Assembly (NCBI GenBank): GCA_947493495.1
Contig: CANLRN010000009.1
Coordinates: 1 to 64,000, forward strand
Origin: an uncultured Aquimarina sp.
GTDB lineage: Bacteria; Bacteroidota; Bacteroidia; Flavobacteriales; Flavobacteriaceae
Length of the DNA: 64,000 nt
Reading direction: 5' to 3'
The notes under the pieces: model-generated
The model's input: only the letters and a program-made list of their open reading frames with translations
Databases searched by the model: none
Told to the model about the DNA's origin: nothing
Program-made: the position numbers and the translations under genes
Shown: positions 46,153 to 56,041 of the stretch, one piece after another
Layout of the letters: every line of letters begins with the position of its first letter
Position numbering within the stretch: the first letter of the stretch is position 1

Positions 46153-46572
46153 TTAACCTTGATAGGTTCTTGATACAATAAACTTAGTTTTTACAGGAAG
46201 TTTCTGAGCAGCAAGGCGTAATGCCTCTTTTGCTACCTCGATTGGTACTCCACTGATTTCGAATAATATTCTTCCTGGTTTTACTACTGCTGCCCAATAT
46301 TCTACAGCACCTTTTCCTTTACCCATACGTACTTCGAGAGGTTTTTTGGTAATTGGCTTGTCTGGGAATATTTTAATCCACAGAGCACCTTCTCTTTTCA
46401 TATAACGAGTAGCTGAAATACGAGCTGCTTCTATTTGTCTCGCAGTAACAAAACTTGAATCTAATGATTTGATTCCGAAAGTACCGTTAGAAAGTGTATG
46501 TCCTCTTTGCGAAAGACCTTTCATACGACCTTTTTGTTGTTTACGGAATTTTGTTCTTTTAGGCTGTAACAT
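46153..46572 (-). CDS. rplP: 50S ribosomal protein L16
   Basis: A 139-residue protein lining the A-site tRNA path. Diagnostic are [19 protein letters not shown], the arginine-rich [13 protein letters not shown] and [20 protein letters not shown]. Complete, 20 bases after rpsC. Confidence 0.97.
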   Translation of the reverse strand: MLQPKRTKFRKQQKGRMKGLSQRGHTLSNGTFGIKSLDSSFVTARQIEAARISATRYMKREGALWIKIFPDKPITKKPLEVRMGKGKGAVEYWAAVVKPGRILFEISGVPIEVAKEALRLAAQKLPVKTKFIVSRTYQG

Positions 46573-46592
46573 TGTTAATTTACTTTAAAAAA

Positions 46593-47318
46593 TTACTTTC
46601 TACGACGTGATTTATTGTTTCCACCACCTCGTCCACCTCTGTCACCTTTTCCTTGTTTTTTGGATAAACCAACTAAAGGAGAAAGCTCTCTTTTACCATA
46701 TACTTCGCCTTTCATGATCCATACTTTTACACCTAACCTACCATAAGTAGTATGTGCCTCAACCAAAGCATAATCTATGTCAGCTCTAAATGTTGATAAA
46801 GGAATTCGACCTTCTTTATAGGATTCCGAACGAGCCATTTCTGCTCCATTCAAACGTCCAGAAATCTGAATTTTGATACCTTCTGCATTCATTCTAATTG
46901 CTGCTGCGATAGCCATCTTGATAGCACGACGATATGAGATACGACTCTCAATCTGTCTTGCAACACTAGAACCTACTAGGAATGCATCCAGTTCTGGTCT
47001 CTTAATTTCAAAAATATTGATCTGAACTTCTTTATCAGTAATTTTTTTAAGCTCTTCTTTTAACTTGTCTACCTCTTGTCCACCTTTACCGATAATAATA
47101 CCGGGTCTGGCAGTAGTGATAGTAACGGTTACAAGTTTAAGCGTACGCTCAATAATTACTCTAGATACACTAGCTTTTGATAAACGTGCGTGTACATACT
47201 TTCTAATCTTATCGTCTTCGGCCAATTTATCACCGTAGTCATTACCTCCATACCAGTTGGATTCCCATCCTCTGATGATACCTAGGCGATTTCCGATTGG
47301 ATTTGTCTTCTGTCCCAT
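46593..47318 (-). CDS. rpsC: 30S ribosomal protein S3
   Basis: A 241-residue protein at the mRNA entry tunnel. The KH domain has the [18 protein letters not shown] segment, and the C-domain has [14 protein letters not shown] [21 protein letters not shown] and the [23 protein letters not shown] strand. It ends in a Gly/Lys/Arg-rich tail ([13 protein letters not shown]) of the sort common in the phylum. Confidence 0.97.
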   Translation of the reverse strand: MGQKTNPIGNRLGIIRGWESNWYGGNDYGDKLAEDDKIRKYVHARLSKASVSRVIIERTLKLVTVTITTARPGIIIGKGGQEVDKLKEELKKITDKEVQINIFEIKRPELDAFLVGSSVARQIESRISYRRAIKMAIAAAIRMNAEGIKIQISGRLNGAEMARSESYKEGRIPLSTFRADIDYALVEAHTTYGRLGVKVWIMKGEVYGKRELSPLVGLSKKQGKGDRGGRGGGNNKSRRRK

Positions 47319-47326
47319 AGTTTATA

Positions 47327-47734
47327 TTAGCTTTGTGTATTATTTTTTGCTGCAACCACAATCGTAACGTGGTTAGAGCGTTTTCTTATTCTGTGTGCAC
47401 GACCCTGAGGAGCAGGACGAAGTCTTTTTAACATACTTCCTCCATCTACACGAATCTCTTTTATATAAAGATCTGCATCTTCAATGCTAGCATCTTCATT
47501 TTTCGCTTGCCAATTTGCTATTGCAGAAAGTACTAACTTTTCTAATCGACGTGAGGCTTCTTTAGGATTAAATCTAAGTATCTGAAGCGCTTTTTCAACT
47601 TTCTCTCCACGAATTAAATCCACTACTAAGCGCATTTTTCGAGGGGATGTAGGGCAGTTATTAAGTTTAGCAAAAGCAATTTGCTTTCTTTCTTCCTTAA
47701 TTCTTTCTGCCATTTCTCTTTTACGAACTCCCAT
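47327..47734 (-). CDS. rplV: 50S ribosomal protein L22
   Basis: A 135-residue protein whose hairpin lines the peptide exit tunnel. Diagnostic are [21 protein letters not shown] and the tip and end [24 protein letters not shown]. The first 14 residues [14 protein letters not shown] are a short extension common in Bacteroidota. Confidence 0.97.
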   Translation of the reverse strand: MGVRKREMAERIKEERKQIAFAKLNNCPTSPRKMRLVVDLIRGEKVEKALQILRFNPKEASRRLEKLVLSAIANWQAKNEDASIEDADLYIKEIRVDGGSMLKRLRPAPQGRAHRIRKRSNHVTIVVAAKNNTQS

Positions 47735-47741
47735 GACTTAC

Positions 47742-48020
47742 TTATTTTTTACCTTTATTTTTAGCACCTGCATGTCCTCTAAAAGAACGTGTTGGTGAAA
47801 ATTCTCCTAATTTATGACCTACCATATTCTCTGTAATATATACAGGTACAAACTGACGACCATTATGTACAGCAATTGTTTGACCAACAAAATCAGGTGA
47901 TATCATTGATGCTCTAGACCAAGTTTTAATCACTGTCTTTTTATTAGCTTCGACATTTGCAGCTACTTTTCTTTCTAACTTATAATGGATATAAGGTCCT
48001 TTTTTTAATGAACGTGCCAT
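47742..48020 (-). CDS. rpsS: 30S ribosomal protein S19
   Basis: A 92-residue head protein near the A-site finger. Diagnostic are [41 protein letters not shown] and [18 protein letters not shown]. Complete. Confidence 0.97.
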   Translation of the reverse strand: MARSLKKGPYIHYKLERKVAANVEANKKTVIKTWSRASMISPDFVGQTIAVHNGRQFVPVYITENMVGHKLGEFSPTRSFRGHAGAKNKGKK

Positions 48021-48026
48021 ATCTTA

Positions 48027-48851
48027 TTATTTCTTTCTACGTTCTACAATATACTTATTACTCGCTTTCGTTTTAGAGCGGGTTCTATACCCTTTTGCAG
48101 GTATTCCTTTTCTAGAACGTGGATGTCCTCCAGACGAACGCCCTTCACCACCTCCCATTGGATGATCAACAGGATTCATTACTACTGGACGCGTACGTGG
48201 ACGGCGACCTAACCAACGACTTCTACCTGCTTTACCTCCAACTACTAATTGGTGATCACTATTAGAGATAGCGCCTATTGTAGCCATACAGTTTACCAAA
48301 ACTAGTCTTACTTCACCAGAGGGAAGCTTAACCGTAGCAAACTTACCGTCTCTGGCCATTAGTTGAGCAAATGATCCTGCACTACGTGCCATAACTGCTC
48401 CCTGACCTGGTCGTAACTCAATACAAGAAATGATTGTTCCTAAGGGGATATCACTAAGTGGCATTGCATTTCCTATTTCAGGAGCTACATTTTTACCAGA
48501 AACTATGTTCTGACCTACTTGTAATCCATTCTGTGCGATAACATATCGTTTATCACCATCTTGATAATTCACAAGAGCGATAAACGCTGTTCTGTTCGGA
48601 TCGTATTCTATAGTAGCAACAGTAGCTGGAATTCCCTGCTTATCTCGCTTAAAATCAATTATACGATACCTTCTTTTATGACCTCCACCTTTGTAGCGCA
48701 TGGTCATTTTTCCTCGATTATTTCTACCTCCAGTTCTTTTTTTCGGAGCTAATAAACTTTTCTCCGGCTTATCAGTAGTAATGGCATCGTATCCATTTAC
48801 TACTCTAAAACGCTGACCTGGGGTAATTGGCTTTAATTTTCTTACTGACAT
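48027..48851 (-). CDS. rplB: 50S ribosomal protein L2
   Basis: A 274-residue protein close to the peptidyl-transferase centre. Diagnostic are the N-terminal [12 protein letters not shown], the [17 protein letters not shown] segment, and the C-terminal [20 protein letters not shown] carrying the conserved His important for activity. Complete, 6 bases from rpsS. Confidence 0.98.
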   Translation of the reverse strand: MSVRKLKPITPGQRFRVVNGYDAITTDKPEKSLLAPKKRTGGRNNRGKMTMRYKGGGHKRRYRIIDFKRDKQGIPATVATIEYDPNRTAFIALVNYQDGDKRYVIAQNGLQVGQNIVSGKNVAPEIGNAMPLSDIPLGTIISCIELRPGQGAVMARSAGSFAQLMARDGKFATVKLPSGEVRLVLVNCMATIGAISNSDHQLVVGGKAGRSRWLGRRPRTRPVVMNPVDHPMGGGEGRSSGGHPRSRKGIPAKGYRTRSKTKASNKYIVERRKK

Positions 48852-48860
48852 TTTTTAGTC

Positions 48861-49151
48861 TTAAAGATTACTGTATAAATCAATTACATCACCTTCCGCT
48901 ACCTGTACAATTGCTTTTTTTATAGCTTTTGTTTTACCAGTTACCATACCTGCTTTAGTATAGCGGACCTTACGATCCGGGCGGACATTTATAGTACGAA
49001 CTTTAGTAACAGATACTCCATAAACAGCTTCTACTGCTTTTTTGATCTCTACCTTATTCGATTTATTATCTACTACAAAACTATAACGATTATATAATTC
49101 GCTATCTGCAGTAGCCTTTTCCGTAATAATAGGTTTTATTAAGATACTCAT
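48861..49151 (-). CDS. rplW: 50S ribosomal protein L23
   Basis: A 96-residue exit-site protein that docks trigger factor and SRP. Diagnostic are IKPIITEKAT near the N-terminus, the KSNKVEIKKAVEAVYGVSV strand/helix and the RKVRYTKAGMVTGKTKAIKKA loop. Complete, in S10 order. Confidence 0.97.
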   Translation of the reverse strand: MSILIKPIITEKATADSELYNRYSFVVDNKSNKVEIKKAVEAVYGVSVTKVRTINVRPDRKVRYTKAGMVTGKTKAIKKAIVQVAEGDVIDLYSNL

Positions 49152-49156
49152 GGCTT

Positions 49157-49786
49157 CTATTTACTTAAATTCGTTTCAATTCCTTCCAAAGAACTTTCTA
49201 AGAGTATAACATTCTTAGCATTAAGTATTTTATAAGTACTTAATTCTGAGTATGTTATAACTTCAGAGCTTTTTAAATTGCGTGACGACAAATATACATT
49301 TTTATTTGACTCTCCCAACACAAACAAAGATTTTTTGTTTTCTAAGCCTAAAGACTTCAGAACTTCAGTAAAATTCTTTGTTTTTATGGAATCAAAAGTA
49401 AAGTCTTCGACAACTGTAATTGCCTTGTCACTTGCTTTAATACTTAGTGCAGATCTACGTGCTAATTTTTTTAAGTTTTTGTTTAACTTAAAAGAATAAC
49501 TACGAGGTCTAGGGCCAAATATTCTACCTCCTCCTTTAAAGATAGGAGATTTGATACTACCTGCTCTGGCTGTACCTGTTCCTTTTTGTTTTTTAATTTT
49601 TCTAGTACTACCTTTAATTTCTGCTCTTTCCTTAGCCTTGTGAGTACCTTGGCGTTGATTTGCCAAGTATTGTTTCACATCTAAGTATACAGCATGATTA
49701 TTTGGTTCAATACTAAAAACAGCATCAGAAAGGTCTGCCTTTCTTCCTGTTTCTTTTCCTTTGATATCAATTACTGCTACCTTCAT
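49157..49786 (-). CDS. rplD: 50S ribosomal protein L4
   Basis: A 209-residue tunnel protein with the extended loop [19 protein letters not shown] and [29 protein letters not shown], diagnostic for the family. In E. coli L4 also represses the S10 operon through its leader; no equivalent structure is evident here. It overlaps rplC by one base. Confidence 0.97.
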   Translation of the reverse strand: MKVAVIDIKGKETGRKADLSDAVFSIEPNNHAVYLDVKQYLANQRQGTHKAKERAEIKGSTRKIKKQKGTGTARAGSIKSPIFKGGGRIFGPRPRSYSFKLNKNLKKLARRSALSIKASDKAITVVEDFTFDSIKTKNFTEVLKSLGLENKKSLFVLGESNKNVYLSSRNLKSSEVITYSELSTYKILNAKNVILLESSLEGIETNLSK

Positions 49787-50403
49787 TACTTCTGAATCGT
49801 TACATAAGCATTTTTATGGCCTGGAACACATCCTTTAACCACTAGTAGATTCTTTTCGGTCACTACTTTTAATACTCTCAAGTTTTGAACTTTTACTTTA
49901 TCGCCTCCCATTCTTCCGGCCATACGCATTCCTTTAAATACTCTTGCAGGATACGATGCAGCTCCTATTGATCCTGGAGCTCTTAGACGGTTATGCTGAC
50001 CGTGAGTTGCTTGACCAACACCACCAAATCCGTGTCTTTTTACAACCCCTTGAAATCCTTTACCTTTAGAAGTTCCAGATACATCAACAAACTCTCCTTC
50101 TACAAAATGTTCTACGGTGATAGTATCACCTAATTTGTACTCCTCGTCAAAACCTTGAAATTCGACAACTTTACGTTTAGCAACAGTTCCTGCTTTCTTA
50201 AAGTGACCTACAGCCGCTTTGGTAGCATTTTTGTCTGCTTTGTCATCGAAACCTAGTTGGATAGCATCATAACCATCAACTTCATCAGTTCTGACTTGGG
50301 TAACTACGCATGGTCCAGCTTCGATCACCGTACATGGAATATTCTTTCCATTTTCGTCGAAGATGCTGGTCATACCGATCTTTTTTCCTATTAACCCAGA
50401 CAT
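49786..50403 (-). CDS. rplC: 50S ribosomal protein L3
   Basis: A 205-residue assembly-initiating protein reaching the peptidyl-transferase centre. Diagnostic are [17 protein letters not shown], the [20 protein letters not shown] segment and GHGQ-type [16 protein letters not shown]. Complete. Unusually, 270 bases separate it from rpsJ, where a hairpin element lies, so it may have its own promoter or reduced coupling to the str part. Confidence 0.97.
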   Translation of the reverse strand: MSGLIGKKIGMTSIFDENGKNIPCTVIEAGPCVVTQVRTDEVDGYDAIQLGFDDKADKNATKAAVGHFKKAGTVAKRKVVEFQGFDEEYKLGDTITVEHFVEGEFVDVSGTSKGKGFQGVVKRHGFGGVGQATHGQHNRLRAPGSIGAASYPARVFKGMRMAGRMGGDKVKVQNLRVLKVVTEKNLLVVKGCVPGHKNAYVTIQK

Positions 50404-50496
50404 ATTATTATAATTACAAATTATGAATTCAGGCTTAAGAATATAAAATTCTTCATTCCTTCATTACTATTATTAAAATTTATATTCAAATCAAAA

Positions 50497-50521
50497 CGGG
50501 ATCAAAATAAATTCGATCCCG
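50497..50521 (-). other. Short hairpin between rpsJ and rplC
   Basis: CGGGATC (50497-50503) pairs perfectly with GATCCCG (50515-50521). It is followed on the minus strand by a short TTTTGATTTG stretch, so it could act as an attenuator or weak terminator ahead of rplC. Confidence 0.4.
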
Positions 50522-50549
50522 AATATTATTTTGTTTCCGTTTTTCCCTT

Positions 50550-50680
50550 GCACGCAGCTCAGGACATTTTATTCTCGCACATGCGGGAATCTCATTTATA
50601 GGACCCCGAAACAAGTTAGAGATGAGTTCAACTAAAATCTTTATTTCTCTACGTTCATAAAGATTGAGTTTCACTACACT
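50550..50680. repeat. Diverged member of the dispersed hairpin repeat family between rpsJ and rplC
   Basis: AGTTCAACT (50626-50634) and GAGTTTCACTA (50666-50676) bracket a variable self-complementary stretch whose inner arms AATCTTTA and TAAAGATT pair. The same bracket words in the same order occur in copy 1 (near 6258-6266 and 6306-6316), and GAGTTTCACTA also in copy 2. CCGAAACAAG (50606-50615) parallels CCGAAGCAAG of copy 1. The right word ends on the rpsJ stop codon. The relation is by eye and tentative. Confidence 0.5.
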
Positions 50681-50979
50681 TTAATTTCTACTTCTACTCC
50701 ACTTGGTAATTCCAGCTTCATCAATGCATCAATTGTTTTTGATGAAGAACTATAAATATCCAATAATCTCTTGTATGAACTTAATTGAAATTGTTCTCTT
50801 GATTTCTTATTCACGTGTGGAGAACGCAATACTGTAAAAATCTTTTTATGTGTTGGCAAAGGGATCGGCCCTGTTACTACAGCACCAGTACTCTTTACAG
50901 TCTTAACAATTTTCTCAGCAGATTTATCTACTAAGTTATGATCGTAAGATTTTAATTTTATTCTAATTTTTTGACTCAT
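50674..50979 (-). CDS. rpsJ: 30S ribosomal protein S10
   Basis: A 101-residue head protein, also a transcription antitermination factor (NusE) in other bacteria. Diagnostic are [48 protein letters not shown] and the [12 protein letters not shown] end. It lies 13 bases after fusA, so it is joined to the str operon rather than heading a separate S10 operon, and is followed by the 270-base gap before rplC. Confidence 0.97.
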   Translation of the reverse strand: MSQKIRIKLKSYDHNLVDKSAEKIVKTVKSTGAVVTGPIPLPTHKKIFTVLRSPHVNKKSREQFQLSSYKRLLDIYSSSSKTIDALMKLELPSGVEVEIKV

Positions 50980-50992
50980 TATTTCTTAAAAA

Positions 50993-53119
50993 TTAAGCAT
51001 TAACGCCTCTTGCTGCAGCAATTACTTCTTCTGATATACTAGAAGGAGTTTCTGCATAATGAGAAAACTCCATTGTAGATGTTGCTCTACCTGATGACAA
51101 GGTTCTTAGTGTGGTTACATATCCAAACATTTCAGAAAGTGGTACAGTAGCTTTTACAGTTTTTGCACCTGCTCTATCTCCCATATCACTAACCTGTCCT
51201 CTACGCCTATTCAAATCACCTACTATATCACCCATGTTTTCTTCAGGAGTGATCACTTCTAATTTCATAATAGGCTCCATAATCACAGCTTTTGCAGCTT
51301 TTGCAGAATTTTTAAATCCTAATTTAGCAGCCAATTCAAACGATAATTGATCTGAATCTACATCGTGATATGAACCATCTTTCAATGTTACCTTCATAGC
51401 ATCTACTTCATATCCTGCTAGAGGACCATTTTGCATTGCCATTTTAAATCCTTTTTCTATTGAAGGGATAAATTCTTTAGGAACATTACCACCTTTAATA
51501 ACTGATTCAAACTGAAGTCCAACTTCACCTTCATCAGCTGGCTCAATAGTAAATACGATATCAGCAAATTTACCTCTACCCCCAGATTGTTTCTTATAAA
51601 CTTCTCTATGATCTGCAGCTTGTGTAATAGCTTCTTTGTACTCTACTTGTGGTTGACCTTGATTCACTTCTACTTTAAACTCGCGTCTTAGACGATCTAC
51701 AATAATATCTAAGTGAAGTTCACCCATTCCAGAAATAATTGTCTGCCCTGAAGCTTCATCAGTTCTTACTGTGAACGTTGGATCCTCTTCAGCAAGTTTA
51801 GCTAAAGACATTCCTAATTTATCCACATCAGCTTTTGTCTTAGGCTCCACTGCGATACCAATTACTGGATCAGGGAAGTCCATAGATTCTAATACAATAG
51901 GATTTTTTTCATCAGTCATGGTATCTCCAGTCTTAATGTCTTTAAACCCAACTGCAGCTCCAATATCTCCAGCTTCTATAAAATCAATTGCATTTTGCTT
52001 ATTAGAATGCATTTGGTATATACGTGAAATACGTTCTTTCTTACCTGAACGATTATTCAAAATATATGACCCCGCATCTAAACGACCTGAATATGCTCTA
52101 AAAAATGCCAATCTCCCTACAAAAGGGTCTGTAGCAATCTTAAATGCTAGTGCCGAAAATGGCTCTTTTACATCAGGCTTACGTGTTTCTTCTTTATCTG
52201 TATTAGGATTCACCCCTACTATACCTTCTTTATCTGTTGGAGAAGGCAAATAACGACATACAGCATCTAATAAAAACTGAACACCTTTATTCTTAAATGC
52301 AGATCCACAAATCATAGGAATGATAGACATATCCATTACCGCAGCTCTTAGTGCAGCATGCACTTCTTCTTCTGTGATAGAATCCTCATCTTCCATAAAT
52401 TTTTCTAAAAGATTTTCATCATAAGCAGCAACTTCTTCGATAAGTTTACCTCTTAATTCTGCCGCTTCTTCTTTTAGTTCTTCAGGAATATCAATTATAT
52501 CAAAAGTAGATCCTTGTGTTTCATCATGCCATACAATAGCACGGTTTTTTACTAAATCTACAATTCCCTTAAAATCTGCCTCATCTCCAATATTCATTAC
52601 GATTGGTACAGCATTAGATCCAAGCATGTCTTTAACTTGTTGACAAACTGCCATAAAATTAGATCCTTGACGATCCATTTTATTAACAAATCCAATACGA
52701 GGAACTTTGTAATTATCCGCAAGTCTCCAGTTTGTTTCTGATTGTGGTTCTACACCATCTACAGCACTAAACAAGAACACCAATCCATCAAGCACACGTA
52801 ATGAACGGTTTACTTCTACCGTAAAATCCACGTGACCTGGAGTATCGATAATATTAAAGTGATATCCTTTAGTATCATCTATTGGCTGACCATTTTCTGT
52901 TGGAAACTTCCACTCACAGGTAGTAGCAGCAGAAGTAATTGTAATACCTCTTTCTTGCTCTTGTTCCATCCAGTCCATTGTAGCAGCTCCATCATGCACC
53001 TCACCAATCTTGTGACTAACTCCCGTATAATATAAAATACGCTCTGTTGTCGTAGTTTTTCCTGCGTCAATATGCGCAGCAATACCTATATTTCTTGTAT
53101 ATTTTAAATCTCTAGCCAT
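50993..53119 (-). CDS. fusA: Elongation factor G
   Basis: A 708-residue translocation GTPase. The G-domain has [19 protein letters not shown] at 15-33, the switch-[10 protein letters not shown] and [10 protein letters not shown]. Domains II to V follow, with [15 protein letters not shown] and the C-terminal [23 protein letters not shown] of domain V/IV. Complete. tuf is not next to it; only one EF-G is present in the window. Confidence 0.98.
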   Translation of the reverse strand: MARDLKYTRNIGIAAHIDAGKTTTTERILYYTGVSHKIGEVHDGAATMDWMEQEQERGITITSAATTCEWKFPTENGQPIDDTKGYHFNIIDTPGHVDFTVEVNRSLRVLDGLVFLFSAVDGVEPQSETNWRLADNYKVPRIGFVNKMDRQGSNFMAVCQQVKDMLGSNAVPIVMNIGDEADFKGIVDLVKNRAIVWHDETQGSTFDIIDIPEELKEEAAELRGKLIEEVAAYDENLLEKFMEDEDSITEEEVHAALRAAVMDMSIIPMICGSAFKNKGVQFLLDAVCRYLPSPTDKEGIVGVNPNTDKEETRKPDVKEPFSALAFKIATDPFVGRLAFFRAYSGRLDAGSYILNNRSGKKERISRIYQMHSNKQNAIDFIEAGDIGAAVGFKDIKTGDTMTDEKNPIVLESMDFPDPVIGIAVEPKTKADVDKLGMSLAKLAEEDPTFTVRTDEASGQTIISGMGELHLDIIVDRLRREFKVEVNQGQPQVEYKEAITQAADHREVYKKQSGGRGKFADIVFTIEPADEGEVGLQFESVIKGGNVPKEFIPSIEKGFKMAMQNGPLAGYEVDAMKVTLKDGSYHDVDSDQLSFELAAKLGFKNSAKAAKAVIMEPIMKLEVITPEENMGDIVGDLNRRRGQVSDMGDRAGAKTVKATVPLSEMFGYVTTLRTLSSGRATSTMEFSHYAETPSSISEEVIAAARGVNA

Positions 53120-53130
53120 TCTATTCGTGA

Positions 53131-53607
53131 TTAAAATCTAAAGTGTGAGAATGCTTTATTTGCTTCTGCCATTTTATGAGTATCTACTCGCTTCTTAACC
53201 GCAGCTCCTTCTTCTTTTTCTGCTGCAATAATCTCTGCAGCAAGTTTCTGAGCCATCGATTTTTCATTTCTCTTACGAGAAAACTGAATCAACCACTTCA
53301 TAGCTGTAGATATTTTTCTATCTGGTCTTATTTGATTAGGAATCTGAAAAGTTGCTCCACCAACACGACGGCTTCGCACCTCTACGTGTGGCATTACATT
53401 AGATAATGCGTCTTTCCATATCTCTAGGGAAGTTTTTTCTTCATTTTGTTTTTTCTCTTCTACAATATCCATTGCATCGTAAAAGATTCTGAAAGCAACT
53501 GACTTTTTACCATCCCACATCATCATATTTACGAAACGAGTCACTAATTGATCGTTAAAACGTGGATCTGGCAAAATAGGTCTTTTTTTAGCCTTTCTTT
53601 TTCTCAT
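53131..53607 (-). CDS. rpsG: 30S ribosomal protein S7
   Basis: A 158-residue head-assembly initiator. Diagnostic are [38 protein letters not shown] and the [13 protein letters not shown] end. Complete, between rpsL (24 bases) and fusA (11 bases). Confidence 0.97.
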   Translation of the reverse strand: MRKRKAKKRPILPDPRFNDQLVTRFVNMMMWDGKKSVAFRIFYDAMDIVEEKKQNEEKTSLEIWKDALSNVMPHVEVRSRRVGGATFQIPNQIRPDRKISTAMKWLIQFSRKRNEKSMAQKLAAEIIAAEKEEGAAVKKRVDTHKMAEANKAFSHFRF

Positions 53608-53631
53608 GTCTTGTTCTTAAAGTTTTTTAAA

Positions 53632-54006
53632 TTACTTCTTAGGGCGTTTTGCACCATACTTAGATCTACGTTGTGTTCTTCCATCTACACCTGCGGTGTC
53701 TAATGCTCCACGAACGATATGATATCTAACTCCTGGTAAATCTTTTACCCTTCCACCTCTAACTAATACTATCGAGTGCTCTTGGAGATTGTGTCCTTCG
53801 CCACCTATGTATGCGTTTACCTCCTTACCATTGGTTAACCTAACACGAGCTACTTTACGCATAGCTGAGTTTGGTTTTTTTGGTGTAGTGGTATAAACAC
53901 GCGTACAAACACCGCGGCGTTGCGGGCACGAATCCAAAGCAGCCGATTTACTCTTCTTAGTTATTTTGGCTCTACCTTTTCTTACTAATTGTGAAATTGT
54001 TGGCAT
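53632..54006 (-). CDS. rpsL: 30S ribosomal protein S12
   Basis: A 124-residue decoding-centre protein. Diagnostic are [39 protein letters not shown] and [17 protein letters not shown]. Both lysines at which streptomycin-resistance substitutions arise (PKKPNS and RVKDLPG) have the ordinary residue. It is the first gene of the long ribosomal block, directly behind a consensus promoter. Confidence 0.98.
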   Translation of the reverse strand: MPTISQLVRKGRAKITKKSKSAALDSCPQRRGVCTRVYTTTPKKPNSAMRKVARVRLTNGKEVNAYIGGEGHNLQEHSIVLVRGGRVKDLPGVRYHIVRGALDTAGVDGRTQRRSKYGAKRPKK

Positions 54007-54062
54007 AATTTGCTTACACTATTTTTTACTATTTTTATAAAATACCTCTTTATAGAGGGCTG

Positions 54063-54093
54063 CAAAGGTAGAATTTTTTTTTAGCAATTCAAA
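54063..54093 (-). promoter_or_regulatory. Consensus promoter of the rpsL-headed supercluster
   Basis: On the minus strand TTTG (54090-54093) is followed after exactly 19 bases by TACCTTTG (54063-54070) and CAG. This is a full match to the Bacteroidota housekeeping consensus (-33 TTTG, -7 TAnnTTTG). A small hairpin CCTCT/AGAGG (54045-54058) sits at the predicted transcript start, 39 bases before the ATG. Confidence 0.85.
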
Positions 54094-54190
54094 TCCTAAA
54101 TCATTAATTTTTAAATTGACCTAAAATCAATTCATTTAATCGTAAGAAATCCCTGTATTTTACGTTATTTTACTTTCATTATTAAATGCT

Positions 54191-55885
54191 TTGAAAACTC
54201 CATTACTCTTTCTTTTTATTATTTATAATTTTATACAAATTATAAGCTATGCGCAGCAACCTATTCTAAAACTTACTGTTGAAGGGGTAGATCCTATAGA
54301 AACACAAGTAATAGATAGTATAGGATACACTAACTCTTTTCAAAACTTTGTTGATCTAACTTCAGAAATTGATTCTCTTCAGAAAGTATTAGTAGAAGCT
54401 GGTTACTTAGATCTTGCCTATAAAAGGTTTCAAAGAACATCAGACTCTACAGTTACAAGTTATTTTGAATTGAATACGAAGTATAATAAACTAAGAATTA
54501 CTTATGATCCTAAAATCATACCTAAGGAGTTATTACTAAAAATAGCTTCGGATGTAACTGATACTCAATTCTCCATTCCATACCCAAAAATAAAAGAAAT
54601 ACTGCAATATCTAACTAATCAGCTTGTTGATCAAGGAAATACGTTTAGCAATCTACAGCTAACACACATTACAAAAAAAGAGAATATTGTTTTTGCAAAA
54701 CTTGAGAGTACCCTAAGTAAAACAAGAGTAATTGATAAAGTTTTGATTAAAGGATATCATAAATTTCCTCCCTCATATCTTAAACACTATAGCAAAATTA
54801 AAACTGGTACTGTTTTTTCAAAAAAACAAATACTCTCTAAATCAAAACGTATCGAGAACTTACCTTTTGCAAAAAACATTAAGCCTCCTGATGTATTATT
54901 TAATAAAGACTCTACAACTGTTTATCTCTACTTAGAGAAACAATCAGCTAATACTTTTGATGGTTTTTTAGGTTTTTCTAGTGATCCAGAATCTGGGAAT
55001 TTAGAATTAAATGGATACTTAGATGTAAATTTAATTAACAATCTAAACTATGGAGAAAGGCTTAGCATAATCTACAAAAGTGATGGAAATGAGCAACAGC
55101 GTTTTCAAGGAAATATATCACTACCTTACCTATTAAAAACCCCTTTAGGTATTGAAGCGAGTATTGACATTTTTAAAAAAGATTCTACGTTCCTAATTAC
55201 CGAACAAGCAATAAATCTAAACTATCTAATTGATGCTAAGAATAGTCTTTTTGCAGGATTCAAAGCTTCAAGTTCTAATGAATTATTAGATATCCCTCAG
55301 CCATTACTCAATATTGATGATTACACCTCTTCTTTTTTTAGAGTAGGTTTTAATCATAGTACTTTACAAAACAATAATTTATTTCCTATCAAGAATAGAT
55401 ACACTATCACAACAGAATTCGGATCTAGAAAAACAGATTTAGAAACTATCAGCCAAATTAAAGGCGCAGTAAATTTAAGTTATACTATTGATCTAAATCA
55501 AAGGAATTCTATTTTTTTAAACAACTCGGCAGTTGCAGTTTTCTCTGATAATTTATTTACCAATGAATTATTTAGGTTTGGCGGTATCAATTCTATTAAA
55601 GGTTTTGAAGAAAATAGCTTAAATGCCTCATTATATAATGTTTTTAACTCTGAATACAGATATCTATTGTCCTCCAATCTTTATATACACTCTATCATCG
55701 ATTATTCCTATTTTGAGGATGATAGTGCTAATCTATCTGATAATCTTACCAGTTTTGGTTTTGGTATAGGTCTATATACACAAACTGGGTTGTTTAGAAT
55801 CATTTTTGCAAATGGAAAAGATAGTGCCCAAAATTTTAGATTTTCTAATACTAAAGTACACTTGAGTCTGAGTGCAAAATTTTAG
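54191..55885 (+). CDS. Omp85/BamA-TamA-family outer-membrane protein
   Basis: A 564-residue outer-membrane protein starting at TTG (the only fitting start; an ATG five bases upstream is out of frame and stops at once). Signal peptide to about Ala21. POTRA-like segments cover about 25-255, including RVIDKVLIKGYHKFPPSYLK. The C-terminal surface-antigen barrel (about 260-564) has the conserved ELFRFGGINSIKGFEENS loop, equivalent to the (V/I)RG(F/Y) lid motif, and ends in SAKF. It is shorter than BamA and more like TamA-type or secondary Omp85 proteins. It is divergent from rpsL; the 184-base gap holds both promoters. Confidence 0.85.
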   Translation: MKTPLLFLFIIYNFIQIISYAQQPILKLTVEGVDPIETQVIDSIGYTNSFQNFVDLTSEIDSLQKVLVEAGYLDLAYKRFQRTSDSTVTSYFELNTKYNKLRITYDPKIIPKELLLKIASDVTDTQFSIPYPKIKEILQYLTNQLVDQGNTFSNLQLTHITKKENIVFAKLESTLSKTRVIDKVLIKGYHKFPPSYLKHYSKIKTGTVFSKKQILSKSKRIENLPFAKNIKPPDVLFNKDSTTVYLYLEKQSANTFDGFLGFSSDPESGNLELNGYLDVNLINNLNYGERLSIIYKSDGNEQQRFQGNISLPYLLKTPLGIEASIDIFKKDSTFLITEQAINLNYLIDAKNSLFAGFKASSSNELLDIPQPLLNIDDYTSSFFRVGFNHSTLQNNNLFPIKNRYTITTEFGSRKTDLETISQIKGAVNLSYTIDLNQRNSIFLNNSAVAVFSDNLFTNELFRFGGINSIKGFEENSLNASLYNVFNSEYRYLLSSNLYIHSIIDYSYFEDDSANLSDNLTSFGFGIGLYTQTGLFRIIFANGKDSAQNFRFSNTKVHLSLSAKF

Positions 55886-55911
55886 CTAAACCCTTGTTTA
55901 TAAATTATCAT

Positions 55912-55932
55912 TTTTACGGTAAAACCGTAAAA
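55912..55932. other. 9-bp perfect palindrome between the Omp85 and SusC genes
   Basis: TTTTACGGT and ACCGTAAAA with a 3-base spacer, 26 bases after the Omp85 stop and 110 bases before the SusC start. No T run follows, so an operator or a weak terminator are both possible. Confidence 0.4.
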
Positions 55933-56041
55933 TAATTGTACTTAATTTAACGAAAAACTGATTTTAGTGATAATAATGTTGTTTATAATGAAAATTTTAT
56001 AGACTTTTGAAATTGGCTAATTCTAATTAATTAAAACAATA

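Noticed and set aside
50486..50674. 62-codon minus-strand frame between rpsJ and rplC
   Set aside because: It spans the hairpin elements, starts at the rpsJ stop and resembles no ribosomal or other protein; better explained as repeat-derived spacer.
51771..52253. 160-codon frame antisense to fusA
   Set aside because: It overlaps the conserved EF-G coding strand and has no recognisable protein features.
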